From the NCBI GenBank assembly GCA_016806645.1, contig JACSYO010000505.1, forward strand, positions 127,501 through 191,500: a stretch of 64,000 bases of DNA. Reading direction: 5' to 3'. A program made the translations under genes and the position numbers. The notes beneath the pieces are model-generated. The model saw nothing but the letters and a program-made list of their open reading frames with translations. It did not search any database and was not told the origin of the DNA. Of this stretch, positions 11,284 to 23,939 are shown one piece after another; the stretch's first letter is position 1; every line of letters begins with the position of its first letter. Source of the stretch: Ophiodon elongatus (lineage: Eukaryota; Chordata; Actinopteri; Perciformes; Hexagrammidae).

Positions 11284-14200
11284 TAAATATATATAATATT
11301 TATATATATATATAAATAATACATATATATATTTATATATATATATAAATAATAAATATATATTATATTTATATATATGGATATATATTCTAAATATATA
11401 TATATGTATTTTGTATCTATATATATATATATATATAAATAATAAATATATGTTATATTTATATATATGTATATATATATAAATAATAAATATATATTAT
11501 ATTTATATATATATAAATAATAAATATATATTATATTTATATATATGTATATATATTATAAATATAATATATGTATAAATATAATAAATAATATATACTG
11601 TATATTATATTTATATATGTAAATATATATTACTATATATAGTAATAACTTCTTTTGTACAAACAGAATATATATCATCATATCGCCCAACCCTAATGTC
11701 TAGTCGTGTGGATTCTCTCGAGATTATCTCAAGTAACCGGGATCTTGTTTATGGAAAAGCTAATTATTATTTTACATTTAGTTAAACTCACTTCACCTCC
11801 GTTAAACTGAGGAGGCGTCAGAAGTCTGTGATATCTGAAAACCTCAGGTGGGCAAACATATACACACCACTAAGGGTAATACACACACCACTAAGGGCAA
11901 TACACACACCACTAAGGGTAATACACACACCACTAAGGGTAATACACACACACCACTCAGGGCAATACACACACCACCACTAAGGGTAATACACACACCA
12001 CTAAGGGTAATACACACACCACTAAGGGTAATACACACATCACTAAGGGTAATACACGCACCACCACTAAGGGTAATACACACACCACTAAGGGTAATAC
12101 ACACACCACTAAGGGTAATACACACATCACTAAGGGTAATACACACACCACTAAGGGTAATACACACACCACTAAGGGTAATACACACACCACTAATGGT
12201 AATATAGATACCACTAAGGGTAATATAGATAATCTAAGGGTAATATAGATAATCTAAGGGTAATATAGATACCACTAAGGGTAATGCACACACCACTAAG
12301 GGTAATATAGATAACACTAAGGGTAATATACACACCACTAAGGGTAATACACACACCACTAAGGGTAATATAGATAACACTAAGGGTAGTACACACACCA
12401 CTAAGGGTAATACACACACCACTAAGGGTAATATAGATACCACTAAGGGTAATATAGATAACACTAAGGGTAATATAGATACCACTAAGGGTAATGCACA
12501 CACCACTAAGGGTAATATAGATAACACTAAGGGTAGTACACACACCACTAAGGGTAATGCACACCACTAAGGGTAATATAGATAACACTAAGGGTAGTAC
12601 ACACACCACTAAGGGTAATATAGATAACACTAAGGGTAGTACACACACCACTAAGGGTAATATACACACCACTAAGGGTAATGCACACACCACTAAGGGT
12701 AATATAGATAACACTAAGGGTAGTACACACACCACTAAGGGTAATATACACACCACTAAGGGAAATACACACACCACTAAGGGTAATATAGATACCACTA
12801 AGGGTAATACACACACCACTAATGGTAATATAGATACCACTAAGGGTAATATACACACCACTAAGGGTAATATAGATACCACTAAGGGTAATACACACAC
12901 CACTAATGGTAATATAGATACCACTAAGGGTAATATACACACCACTAAGGGTAATATAGATACCACTAAGGGTAATACACACACCACTAATGGTAATATA
13001 GATACCACTAAGGGTAATATACACACCACTAAGGGTAATATAGATACCACTAAGGGTAATACACACACCACTAATGGTAATATAGATACCACTAAGGGTA
13101 ATATACACACCACTAAGGGTAATATAGATACCACTAAGGGTAATACACACACCACTAAGGGTAATATAGATACCACTAAGGGTAATATACACACCACTAA
13201 GGGTAATAAAACCACTAAGGGTAATACACACACCACTAAGGTAATATAGATACCACTAAGGGTAATAACACACCACTAAGGGTAATAAAACCACTAAGGG
13301 TAAGTGGGGTTTTACTTGCCAGATAAACATGCTGTAAATCATCTTTCGTGCGGTCGTATTCTGCTTCGACAACATCTATATAACTATACTAAATAAAAAA
13401 CTACATTTCCAGTCACTCACCGACGTCCCCGTACAGGTTGATCTCTTCGGTTGACTCCTGCTGCTGCTGCTGCTGCTCGTTGGCGGGCGGCGAGGCGGCG
13501 GGCGGCGAGGCGGGGGCAGATGCTTCGAGCTCGGCGTACGCTCTGCGCAGCCTCTCGATGTCACTCGTGAGCGTCTGACGGAAATAAACAAAACAAGCGT
13601 CTAAAAATCACAAACTCCTCCCCCTTTTTTTTATTTTTTTTTTTTTTTTAAATTTATTTTCTTCTGCAAGGAGACGATGCTCGTGTCAACGCACCTGGTT
13701 CTCTCGGGCCAGCTCTTCCTTCTCGTGCGTCACCAACACGATGATCTGTTCCTTCTCCTCTATCGTGCCGTCTTTATCGGCGAGCACTTCGCGCGCCTCT
13801 GCGATCGTTTCGCGCGCCTCTGCGAACTGCATCTGTTAAAAAGAATGAGGGTAAACGAGCCTCGTTTATTTTTTTTTTAGTACGTGGACACCTGACCGGC
13901 TGCATCCCCAAAACCACGTGCACTAATCTAAGCATTATTATTATTTTTTTTTTTTTTCTAAGTCATTATTTTTGAGATACTAAAATCATTATTTTTTAAA
14001 TAAGTCATTATTTTTGAGATACTAAAGTCATTATTTTTTAAATGAGTCATTATTTTGAGACACTAAGTCATTATTTTGAGATACTAAAGTCATTATTTTT
14101 TAAATAAGTTTTTATTTTGAGATATTAAAGTCATTATTTTGAGATACTAAAGTCATTATTTTTTAAATAAGTCATTTTGTTTTAGATATTAAAGTCATTA

Positions 14201-17200
14201 TTTTGAGATACTAAAGTCATTTTCTTTTTAAATAAGTTATTATTTTGAGACACTAAGTCATTATTTTTGAGATATTAAAGTCATTATTTTTTAAATAAGT
14301 TATTATTTTGAGATACTAAAGTCATTATTTTTTAAATAAGTCATTATTTTTTAGATACTAAAGTCATTATTTTTAAATAAGTTATTATTTTGAGATACTA
14401 AAGTCATTATTTTTTAAATAAGTCATTATTTTTTAGATACTAAAGTCATTATTTTTCCTTCAGCACTGAAAAAAAACATTTATTTTCTTTATGCATCTCT
14501 TTATTTTATACCTTTTTATTTTGTGGCTTGCACACACTTTTAAATTTGTTTGGGATTTCGTCTTCTCTGTCTCATTCTCTCTCTTTCCTCTTTCTCCTTC
14601 CCCTTGGTGTTGAAACAGAAGGATCCTCCCTTCCCCAAACTGTTCACCATTATCTAAAATACACTTTCATTGTATCCTGCAGCATTAAGAGGAACCAAAG
14701 GCTCCAAGTAGAAAATAAAACCCCAATGGCTGCATGTTATATCCAAACCAAGGTGCTTTTGTTTTTGTTTGTTTACCTCTATTTTGCTACTCATCCATTG
14801 TGCCTGCTCACACGTCAAGTCATTATTTTTGAGATACTAAAGTAATTATTTTTTAAATAAGTTTTTATTTTGAGATACTAAAGTTATTATTTTTTAAATA
14901 AGTTATTATTTTTTAAATAAGTTATTATTTTGAGATACTAAAGTCATTATTTTTTAAATAAGTTTTATTTTGAGATACTAAAGTCATTATTATTTAAATA
15001 AGTCATTTTGTTTTAGATACTAAAGTCATTATTTTGAGATACTAAAGTCATTTTCTTTTTAAATAAGTTATTATTTTGAGACACTAAGTCATTATTTTTG
15101 AGATATTAAAGTCAGTATTTTTTAAATAAGTTATTATTTTTGAGATACTAAAATCATTATTTTTTAAATAAGTCATTATTTTTGAGATACTAAAGTCATT
15201 ATTTTTTAAATAAGTTATTATTTTGAGATACTAAAGTAATTATTTTTTAAATAAGTTATTATTTTGAGATACTAAAGTCATTATTTTTTAAATAAGTTAT
15301 TATTTTGAGATACTAAAGTCATTATTTTTGAGATACTGAAGTAATTATTTTTTAAATAAGTTTTTATTTTGAGATATTAAAGTAATTATTTTTGAGATAC
15401 TAAAGTCATTATTTTTTAAATAAGTTATTATTTTGAGATACTAAAGTCATTATTTTTTAAATAAGTTATTATTTTGAGATACTAAAGTCATTATTTTTTA
15501 AATAAGTTATTATTTTGAGATACTGAAGTCATTATTTTTTAAATAAGTCATTATTTTTGAGATACTAAAGTCATTACTTTTTAAATAAGTTATTATTTTT
15601 CCGTCAGCACTGAAAAAAAACATTTATTTTCTTTATGCATCTCTTTATTTTATACCTTTTTTATTTTGTGGCTTGCACACACTTTTAAATTTGTTTGGGA
15701 TTTCGTCTTCTCTGTCTCATTCTCTCTCTTTCCTCTTTCTCCTTCCCCCTTGGTGTTGAAACAGAAGGATCCTCCCTTCCCCAAACTGTTCACCATTATC
15801 TAAAATACACTTTCATTGTATCCTGCAGCATTAAGAGGAACCAAAGGCTCCAAGTAGAAAATAAAACCCCAATGGCTGCATGTTATATCCAAACCAAGGT
15901 GCTTTTTTTTTTTGTTTGTTTACCTCTATTTTGCTACTCATCCGTTGTGCCTGCTCACACGTGGAGGCCACCTTCTGCAGCTGCTCGCTAACCTGCAGCA
16001 GCTCGACCTCCAGGTGCTCGCCGCGTTTCTTGGCGTTTCTCGTCTCCTCCCTCTCAGCCGCCAGTTTCCTCTGAGCGTCCTGCAGCTGGCAGGCAAGAGT
16101 CTGACTCGCCACCTGAAGAAAACATTGTCGCGTCACCGTTGGTTTTTCAAAAAGAACTTCAGCATATTTTTTTTTATTATTTTTATTTCGTGTTGTATTT
16201 GCTCCCACCTGCACGTCGTCATCCGGACAGTTCTGCAGCGTCATCTGCCTCAACAGACTCGCATTTAGCTCCTGGTTCTCTCTCTTCACGTCGTTGATGT
16301 CGTGTACGAGGCTCTGCGACCTCTGCAGCTCTACGCAGAGCCTCTCCTTCTCTTTCTCAATGCTCTGAAGGTCAACCTGCCGGAAGGCAAACACACACAC
16401 ATTTGAGCAAATACCGAACCCAACTAATCTTTAATCTTCAAGAACTCTCATAAAAATTTTTTAAAAAAAACAACAGTGAATGTATCTTCTTACAAGTATC
16501 GTCCTGTTGCCACAAATACTCACTGGAGCACCAAATGTGGATTAATCCGCCAATGAAAATAGTCCCCACGTTTCATTAAAAAAAAAAAAAAAAACTGCAT
16601 ATATATATTTGTGAGACGTTTTCTTTTTAAGAAGTCTTCAGACTAACACAACGTTGGTCTCAGTTGAGATTATGGTACATGTATGATCACGTTGATATAG
16701 TTAATAATCTGCATCCTTGTGATTACAAACCACTTTACTATAATAAAGAGATAAATAACAGGAAGACATGCAATAAAAGCACCGAATGTGGATTAATAGT
16801 CCCCAACAAATGTTCTACGTTCTCCTCTTTGGTGTACGGCTTGTTTTCGGATATTATTTAGCCTCTCTATAAATATTTGCGTGTCTGTAAGTGTCACAGG
16901 CGGAGTGAGGAAGTCGTAAATGCTTTTGTTTTTGTTTTTTCATGGGATTTGTGAACGAGAAAACTACAAAACGACAGCAGCTTTTCCCTTTAAAGCGTCA
17001 CGCTGCGGCGCAGGCGTACCTGAAACAGCTGGATGCCGTCCTTCATTTTTAACAGTTCCCTTTCTTGTTCTCTGACTTTGGAATTTAACCTGGAATCACA
17101 CGTAAAAAAAAAAAAGGAAGAAAAGAAAAAGCTCTTAAGAGGCCAGAAAAACGTACGCAACACGTTTTCTACTTTTGACTCGACTCACGTGGTGATCTCC

Positions 17201-19156
17201 GCGCTCTGAGCGCCGACCCGCCCCCTCAGCTCCTCGCGCTCCTCCTTCAGCAGCTTGATCTTCAGCACGGCTCGGTCGTACTTCTCCTGACTCTGAAAAA
17301 TGTAAACGACGAAGGATTGGCACTGGATTTTTAAACGGCTGAAGAGATAAAAAAAAATATTTTAAAAAACGGTGTTACCTCGTTTTGTCTGGGCGCGGCG
17401 TCTAAACTCGAGCTTTGTTTTTTCTCCTCCGTCAGCTTCCTCACCTCCTCCTGGGAGGAGCAACCAGAGTTAGCTTCCACACCGAAACCGTGGAAACCGA
17501 TTTCACCCGCCGGACCGAAAACAAACCTTTAGGACGTCCGTTTCCTTCTCCTTCTGCTGCGCGGTGCTCCTCAGGTTTTCGTTCTGCTCCTTGATTTGAT
17601 CCATCTCCCTCAGCAGCTGACTCATTTCTTTCTCTTTCTGTTCGTTCCGCCCCTGCGGGGATAAATCGCACCGAGTGTCAAATATCAAAGTTCCTATTTA
17701 ACTATTTTCTCTCCGTTTCGAAAACGTGCTCTTTCATCTTTATCGACCTTCAAGCCGGCGGCTTGTTGCCGCTCCATCTCTAGAAACTTTTTTAGGGCTT
17801 CCTTCTCCTCCCTTATCCGATCCAGCTCTTTCTGCAGCTCCTCTTTCTCCCGTAGATTCAGTTCGACCTGCTCCTGGTTTCAGCAGAAACACATCGAATC
17901 GATACTGGAGCTTTTATTTACCTTTGCCTTCTGGCTGACATCTTATCTTTTACAAACAACGAGGCCGTCACCCCGTCGAGCTGCTAAAAAAATGTGATAC
18001 CTGTGTCGTAATAACCATGAGGTCGTTGTCCGCGATGCTCTCCGGGCTTTGCTCCGCCGGGCTTTTGAAGCAGAAAGAAGTGCTGGCACCGCGCACCAGA
18101 CCGGCTCGGTCAACGTAGCAGAACTGGTAGAATTCGAGCTCATCCTTCGGCAGGTAGTAATCTGATGGGACGAGCACAGAGCACATTTATTTACTCGTCT
18201 GCAGGACGACCGGAGATTATTTTCACGCTTGATTTGTCAATTAAATCAGTCTGTAAGTCTGTAAAATGTCAGAAAATAGTGAAACTCGCTCATTTTAATC
18301 ACTAAAAACTCCTCATTATGTCTTAATGTCGCTCGTAAACAATCCAAAACCCCAAATAAATGCAGTTTACAATCATTTAAAGGAAGAGAAAAGGAGTAAA
18401 TTATCCCATTTGAGAACAAGACAAAATAGAATTGTTTGGCATTTTGCTGGTTGTTGTAAATAATTTATTTAAAAAAAAAAAAAAAAAAACACTACTTTTC
18501 AAATTAAATTATTTCAACAACCCCTACTTTTTAAATAATTTTTGGTTACATTTTAAATTAATTATTATTGTGCATTTTTCTTATTTTCTTATTATTATTC
18601 TATTCTATTTCTTTTTTAAATATATTGTTCTTATCTTACCTGTATGTAAAAATGCTGCTGTAGGGAAAAAATGATATCGTATATATCTAATATAATATAA
18701 TATAATCTACACATTTACTGTAAATACTCAAAAACTCTGAAAATATCAAAAGGTAATGTATACCTGTCAGAGGAATTTAAAAAGTTTAGAAGATTCTTCT
18801 AAAATGTCTTAAATTTGAAATAAGTGCGACTGTAAAAGACAAAATATTAGAAGCAGTTCACAATCTGGATGTCCCGAGATAGATATATAATAAGGGAATT
18901 ATTTTAAAAGTTACAGAAAATTAAGTTAATTTTGACTCTTTGCTTTTGGATACTTTCACTACTTCAAAATCCTTGACACGAAGCAATCTGCTAAAAAAAG
19001 AATCAAATTCAAAGAATTCAAAGTCCACACACCGAGGACGCGGACCGCGATGACGACTCGCAAGTAAACACCGACTTTATTTTAAGAAGTCACACGCAAA
19101 GATCGTCACGGATCTCTCTCTCTCTCTTGGAAATCTAGACCGAACCTCACGTGACG

Positions 19157-19188
<32 letters not shown>

Positions 19189-21735
19189 TAAACAAGAAGG
19201 AGAATGAAGAGTTACCGTGACGACGGATCACAAGTTAACAGTTTGTGGACGCTCGTAATAACTGTTATTTATAGGCCGTGTATAAGCGTTCGTTACAAAC
19301 ATGACCGAGCGGTAGAAGTGAAACTGCTTCTTACCTTTGAAAACGACCCGCCTCTGGGCGGACTCTTGCCCCACCGCATCCAGAGAAGGCTCCACCCACA
19401 CGAAGGTGTGGTAGTCCTTCGTGGTGCTCCACCCCACCTGTTCCAAGAAAAGACAAAAGTCTAAGAAGGAGAGATTATGACGCAACACACTGATATGATA
19501 TGTGGAAACAAGAGATGCCCTTTTCCACCAGTGGGATTTAAAAATAGATCCTGTGTATCATCATAAGAGTGTTTAATGTCACAAAATACCGAAGATAACA
19601 AAGATGCTCAGTCATTATTTTTTAAATAAGTAATTTCTTTGAGATACTAAGTCATTTTTTGAGACACTAAAGTCATTTTCTTTTAAATAAGTTATTATTT
19701 TGAGATACTAAAGTCATTATTTTGAGATACTAAAGTCATTATTTTGAGATATTAAAGTCATTATTTTTTAAATAAGTCATTATTTTGAGACACTAAGTCA
19801 TTATTTCTTAGATACTAAAGTCATTATTTTTTTAAATAAGTCATTATTTTGAGATACTAAAGTCATTATTTTGAGATACTAAAGTAATATTTTTTTAAAT
19901 AAGTCATTATTTTTTAAATAAGTCATTTTGAGACACTAAAGTCATTATTTTGAGATACTAAAGTCATTATCTTTTAAATAAGTCATTATTTTGAGACTAC
20001 CTTATTATTTTTGAGATACTAAAGTAATTACTTTTTAAATAAGTTATTATTTTTGAGATACTAAAGTCATTACTTTTTAAATAAGTCATTATTTTGAGAT
20101 ACTAAAGTCATTATTTTTTAAATAAGTTATTATTTTGAGATACTAAAGTCATTATTTTGAGATACTAAAGTCATTATTTTGAGATACTAAAGTAATATTT
20201 TTTTAAATAAGTAATTATTTTTTAAATAAGTCATTTTGAGACACTAAAGTCATTATTTTGAGATACTAAAGTCATTATCTTTTAAATAAGTAATTATTTT
20301 GAGACTACCTCATTATTTTTGAGACACTAAAGTAATTACTTTTTAAATAAGTTATTATTTTTGAGATACTAAAGTCATTATTTTGAGATACTAAAGTCAT
20401 TATTTTGAGATACTAAAGTAATATTTTTTTAAATAAGTCATTATTTTTTAAATAAGTCAATATTTTGAGTCATTATTTTTTAAATAAGTCATTTTGAGAC
20501 ACTAAAGTCATTATTTTGAGATACTAAAGTAATTATTTTTTAAATAAGTCATTATTTTGAGACTACCTCATTATTTTTGAGATACTAAAGTAATTACTTT
20601 TTAAATAAGTTATTATTTTTGAGATACTAAAGTCATTACTTTTTAAATAAGTCATTATTTCGAGATACTAAAGTCATTATTTTGAGATACTAAAGTCATT
20701 ATTTTTTAAATAAGTCATTATTTTGAGATACTAAAGTCATTATTTTTTAAATAAGTTATTATTTTGAGATACTAAAGTCATTATTTTGAGATACTAAAGT
20801 CATTATTTTGAGATACTAAAGTAATATTTTTTTAAATAAGTAATTATTTTTTAAATAAGTCATTTTGAGACACTAAAGTCATTATTTTGAGATACTAAAG
20901 TCATTATCTTTTAAATAAGTAATTATTTTGAGACTACCTCATTATTTTTGAGACACTAAAGTAATTACTTTTTAAATAAGTTATTATTTTTGAGATACTA
21001 AAGTCATTATTTTGAGATACTAAAGTCATTATTTTGAGATACTAAAGTAATATTTTTTTAAATAAGTCATTATTTTTTAAATAAGTCAATATTTTGAGTC
21101 ATTATTTTTTAAATAAGTCATTTTGAGACACTAAAGTCATTATTTTGAGATACTAAAGTAATTATTTTTTAAATAAGTCATTATTTTGAGACTACCTCAT
21201 TATTTTTGAGATACTAAAGTAATTACTTTTTAAATAAGTTATTATTTTTGAGATACTAAAGTCATTACTTTTTAAATAAGTCATTATTTCGAGATACTAA
21301 AGTCATTATTTTGAGATACTAAAGTCATTATTTTTTAAATAAGTCATTATTTTGAGATACTAAAGTCATTATTTTTTAAATAAGTTATTATTTTGAGATA
21401 CTAAAGTCATTAACTTAGTCATTATTTTGGAGATAAGTTTATTTTCAGTTACTAAGCCCTCATTTTTTTTAAAAAGTAATTAACTAAGTAATTATTTTGA
21501 GATACTAAATCTGAATTTTTTTAAAAAGTCATTAACTAAGTAATTATTTTGAGATACTAAATCTGAATTTTTTTAAATAAGTAATTATTTTGAAATACAA
21601 ATTCCTTATTTTGGAGATAAGTAGTTATTTTGAGACACCAAGTAATTATTTAGAGAATGTTTCTCACTTAAAAAAAAAAACACTTACAGGACCTTTTTTT
21701 TAAATGTTATTCTCAGCAATGGGATTCCATATAAA

Positions 21736-21793
<58 letters not shown>

Positions 21794-22001
21794 TACACTA
21801 TAATAAATATTCCCTCACCTTAAAAATGCCTACCCAGTCCCGGGGGCTGGGCTGGAAGGCGGCGGCGAGGGTGTAGCAGCAGGTGACGGGGGTGAACGGC
21901 AGGTAGGAGTAAGGGATGTCGGTGAACACCACCCGGGAGAAGGTGTGCGTTGCGGGCTCTGAGGGCTGTGCGGGCTCTTGGAGCTCTTTGGGGCTGTCCA
22001 T
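10621..22001 (-). CDS. calcoco2: CALCOCO2 (NDP52-like) autophagy receptor
   Basis: SKICH/coiled-coil selective-autophagy receptor of the CALCOCO2/TAX1BP1/CALCOCO1 family, which links ubiquitinated or galectin-8-marked cargo to ATG8 proteins. Coding exons in order: 22001-21819, 19437-19335, 18161-18001, 17873-17748, 17652-17527, 17450-17379, 17292-17189, 17089-17020, 16376-16209, 16112-15924, 13832-13695, 13574-13421, 11046-11024, 10785-10621. They sum to 1782 nt, giving 593 residues. Residues 1 to about 125 form the SKICH domain (RVVFTDIPYSYLPFTPVTCCY, GIFKVGWSTTKDYHTFVW). About 141-149 DLMVITTQ aligns with the noncanonical LC3-interacting motif of NDP52. About 150-540 is coiled coil. The C-terminus has two zinc-finger-like C-X2-C-X14-H-X3-H modules (CRHC...HEQSH, CPFC...HVYSH). 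Human CALCOCO2 is shorter, about 446 residues. Position beside ttll6 and snf8 favours calcoco2 over its paralogues. Confidence 0.93.
10790..10840. repeat. G-rich simple repeat at a calcoco2 acceptor
   Basis: A GGGGGA/GGAAGG-rich run on the plus strand reads as a long C-rich polypyrimidine tract on the minus strand, immediately upstream of the last calcoco2 exon (acceptor at 10786-10787). Confidence 0.7.
11247..11645. repeat. TA-rich simple repeat in calcoco2 intron
   Basis: About 400 bp of (TA)n interspersed with TAAATAATAAATATATA units. The sequence is strongly self-complementary and could extrude hairpins. Confidence 0.85.
11861..13302. repeat. 21-bp minisatellite with higher-order structure (calcoco2 intron)
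   Basis: About 1.44 kb of tandem units of roughly 21 bp built on CACTAAGGGTAAT followed by ACACACAC or ATAGATAC. Because 21 is a multiple of three and most units lack stops, long open frames run through it on both strands (for example 12557-13249 plus and 12214-13236 minus). These are artefacts of the repeat. From about 12785 to 13160 four-unit blocks recur every 84 bp exactly: the variant AATGGT lies at 12821, 12905, 12989 and 13073. The array sits in the intron between calcoco2 exons 13574-13421 and 11046-11024. Confidence 0.95.
13955..15602. repeat. AT-rich satellite array 1 (calcoco2 intron)
   Basis: Tandem units alternate two half-units, GTCATTATTTTTTAAATAA (19 bp) and GTCATTATTTTGAGATACTAAA-type (22 bp). 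The array is split by a non-satellite block at about 14455-14815 that duplicates 15599-15962. The same satellite forms array 2 at 19611-21660. Confidence 0.93.
14455..14815 (-). repeat. Duplicated intron block carrying a partial exon copy
   Basis: This is a near-identical copy of 15599-15962, offset 1144-1147 bp. On the minus strand it includes the last 38-39 nt of the calcoco2 exon 16112-15924 together with its donor site (GTAAAC). The copy starts inside the exon, so it has no acceptor and should be a dead exon fragment with a live-looking donor. One exon base differs (ATCCATTG against ATCCGTTG on the plus strand). Confidence 0.9.
16437..17019. other. calcoco2 intron, no gene seen
   Basis: Unremarkable AT-rich intron with poly-A runs near 16578-16594. 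No coding or RNA signature was seen. Confidence 0.5.
18190..19334. other. calcoco2 intron 2 with LINE-like fragment
   Basis: About 18540-18665 resembles the AT-rich LINE-like tail seen at 4240-4496 (CTTACCTGTATGTA followed by AATGCTGCTGTAGGG). A poly-A run lies at 19160-19183. No coding segment was seen. Confidence 0.45.
19611..21660. repeat. AT-rich satellite array 2 (calcoco2 intron 1)
   Basis: Same 19+22 bp half-units as array 1, about 2 kb. The marker GACTACCTCATT (first copy CTTATT) lies at about 19995, 20303, 20561, 20932 and 21189. The pairs 20303/20932 and 20561/21189 are both about 629 bp apart, so a segment of roughly 629 bp was tandemly duplicated within the array (about 20130-20760 and 20760-21390). 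Confidence 0.93.
21739..21795. repeat. (TA)n microsatellite
   Basis: A pure TA run of about 50 bp just downstream, in transcription sense, of the first calcoco2 coding exon. Confidence 0.9.
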
Positions 22002-22419
22002 GCTGGGCTGCAGCCGGTAAACACACAGACACGGGTGATGAAACTGGGTCTGATGACAGAAAGCAGCTCCAGTGGGGTTTTTTTTTTATTAGCTTTCTTC
22101 TTCCTGTTGTTGTGAGTTGCGCACTTATAATATCTCATAATTAAATAAATAAATAAAACCTTTTTTCCAGCGTTGGAAATTGTAAACGTCAAGTTAAAAC
22201 GACTCCCCTCCTTATGGAGATGACATTTAATCGGTTGTATAAACTTTTAAAGTGGAATTTGTTTAATCAAAACATTAAAAAAAACAGAGAAACCGAAAGT
22301 AAGCTGGCAGAAGAGACCCCACCCGAGACGTTATATAACAACTACTAATAGAAAACCTTGATTTCACCACGAGAAGTATTAACAAAGCTACATTTGAGAA
22401 GAAATGTTAAATATAAAGA

Positions 22420-22560
22420 CTTAAAACTTACATGTTGGGGTCTCTTGTCACCGCACGGACATCGACCGTCAGCTCCGCTCGTCAGAAGCTGATGCTGCGT
22501 TCAGGTGCTCCTCGGATATTTGTACTGCCGCTCACTTTCGGTCACGTAAAGGTGGTATAC
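22420..22560 (-). promoter_or_regulatory. Probable calcoco2 promoter and first exon region
   Basis: A short CpG-containing block upstream (minus sense) of the first coding exon, after about 400 bp of AT-rich intron-like sequence. Assignment is by position and composition only. Confidence 0.3.
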
Positions 22561-22924
22561 ATTTTAATTCACACTTTATTTATATCTTTTATTTTCCAAT
22601 TTATATATTTTACCTCTTTCACACGTTGTACTACAACTGCAGCACAACAATTTATTACCTTATATTTGCTCAACAACCCTCCCCTCAGTAATATTTTCTT
22701 ATATTTTCATCAAATAAACGACATTGCTGCCTTGTTTCCGATTGTCCCTGAAGGCATCAGAAGCTACGTTCTAGGTAGACCCGTATGCTGCATTCTGGGT
22801 AATGTAGGCCAATTAAACAAAACACATATTCCTTCCTCTCCTCTGCAGGGAGACATAATAACACAAGAGGGAGCTAAATTCTTTCCGTCATTGAACACAT
22901 CCTGTTCTTTAAACGTTCAAATGT

Positions 22925-23480
22925 TGTTTTAAAGTACTGTTATCTGGTTGTTGTTTACCATATTTATCTTTAAATTATGTCTCGATTGTATATTGTTTTA
23001 ATTATTTGTATTGTTTTATTCTATGTCTATGTTTATTGTTATGCACCTTTCACCTAGTCAAATTCCTTGTATGTGCAACGTACTTGGCAAATAAACGATT
23101 CTGATTCTGATTTTATTATTCTATTTTTGTTGTATATATTGTGCATTTTTATATTTAATATTGCTTTACTTGTATGTATAAATGCTGCTGTAGCAAAGAA
23201 ATTTCCCCTTGTGGGATTAATAAAGTAACTATCTATCTATCAACTTCTAATCCACTTTATTTAAGAGGCAAATATTGCACTTTTGAGATAAAAGAGACTT
23301 TTTTTGCATGTCATCTTTATACAGTTCAGTACAGTATTCTATGTCTATATTTATTATTTTTATATTTTTTATTGTTTTATTCTATGTCTATGTTTATTAT
23401 TTTTATTGTTTTATTGTTTTACTCTCTGTCTATGTTTATTGTTATGCACCTTTCACCTCGTCAAATTCCTTGTATTGCAG
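22925..23480. mobile_element. Cluster of LINE-like 3' tails
   Basis: At least two tails are visible. One ends near 23112 with ACTTGGCAAATAAACGATTC and TTCTGA repeats. One ends near 23243 with TTGTGGGATTAATAAAGTA followed by CTAT repeats. A third, 23340-23480, repeats the TATGCACCTTTCACCT...GTCAAATTCCTTGTA part. They are truncated non-LTR copies with no open reading frame. Confidence 0.5.
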
Positions 23481-23509
23481 CTTGTAGCTGCCTCTTTTCT
23501 CATCGGTGA

Positions 23510-23775
23510 GCCAACAACCAATCAGAGACGACAACGCTCCCACCCCTGGCTTGTGATTGGCTGAAGGCGCACCGGGGACGTTACATCTGAAATGGGCAGC
23601 GCGCGCGCGCGCAAATGTTTACATTTGTAGGTTACGTCTTCACTGTGCGTCGAGCAAAGAAGACAACCACCGCGACCCAACAACAACAACAACAACAACA
23701 GCGGCAACGGCAACATCACACACTGCTGCTCGGTCGGTGTAACCGGGCCGGTACCGAGAGGACACGCTAACGGTA
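23510..23775 (+). promoter_or_regulatory. CpG-rich promoter-like block with a possible first exon
   Basis: Two inverted CCAAT boxes (AACCAATCAGAG near 23516, GTGATTGGCTG near 23550), a GC-dinucleotide run near 23597-23612 and a CAA repeat near 23680-23700 precede a good donor context (GCTAACG|GTAATG, exon end about 23772). It may be a noncoding first exon of ttll6, 4 kb downstream; no other gene lies between on this strand. Confidence 0.4.
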
Positions 23776-23939
23776 ATGTTACGTTTTCTGACGTTTCTCG
23801 TCTCGCTCGTCGGCCGTCGCTATGGGAGAGGTCAGCATTCCGTTACCGTAGCAACGTCCCACAGCAACCATATATGGGTCAGCGTGCCGCGTCACAACCC
23901 ACGTGGTCTAGCTCGATCTCTTAAGACACCTATAACTCA

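Noticed and set aside
11848..13249. Long open frames on both strands (up to 340 codons) with repeats such as THTTKGN or VCVLPLV
   Set aside because: They are produced by a 21-bp minisatellite in a calcoco2 intron. There is no start context, no domain and no splice logic.
11861..13302. TAAGGG units as an interstitial telomere repeat
   Set aside because: The vertebrate telomere unit is TTAGGG in pure hexamers. Here TAAGGG is one part of a 21-bp unit.
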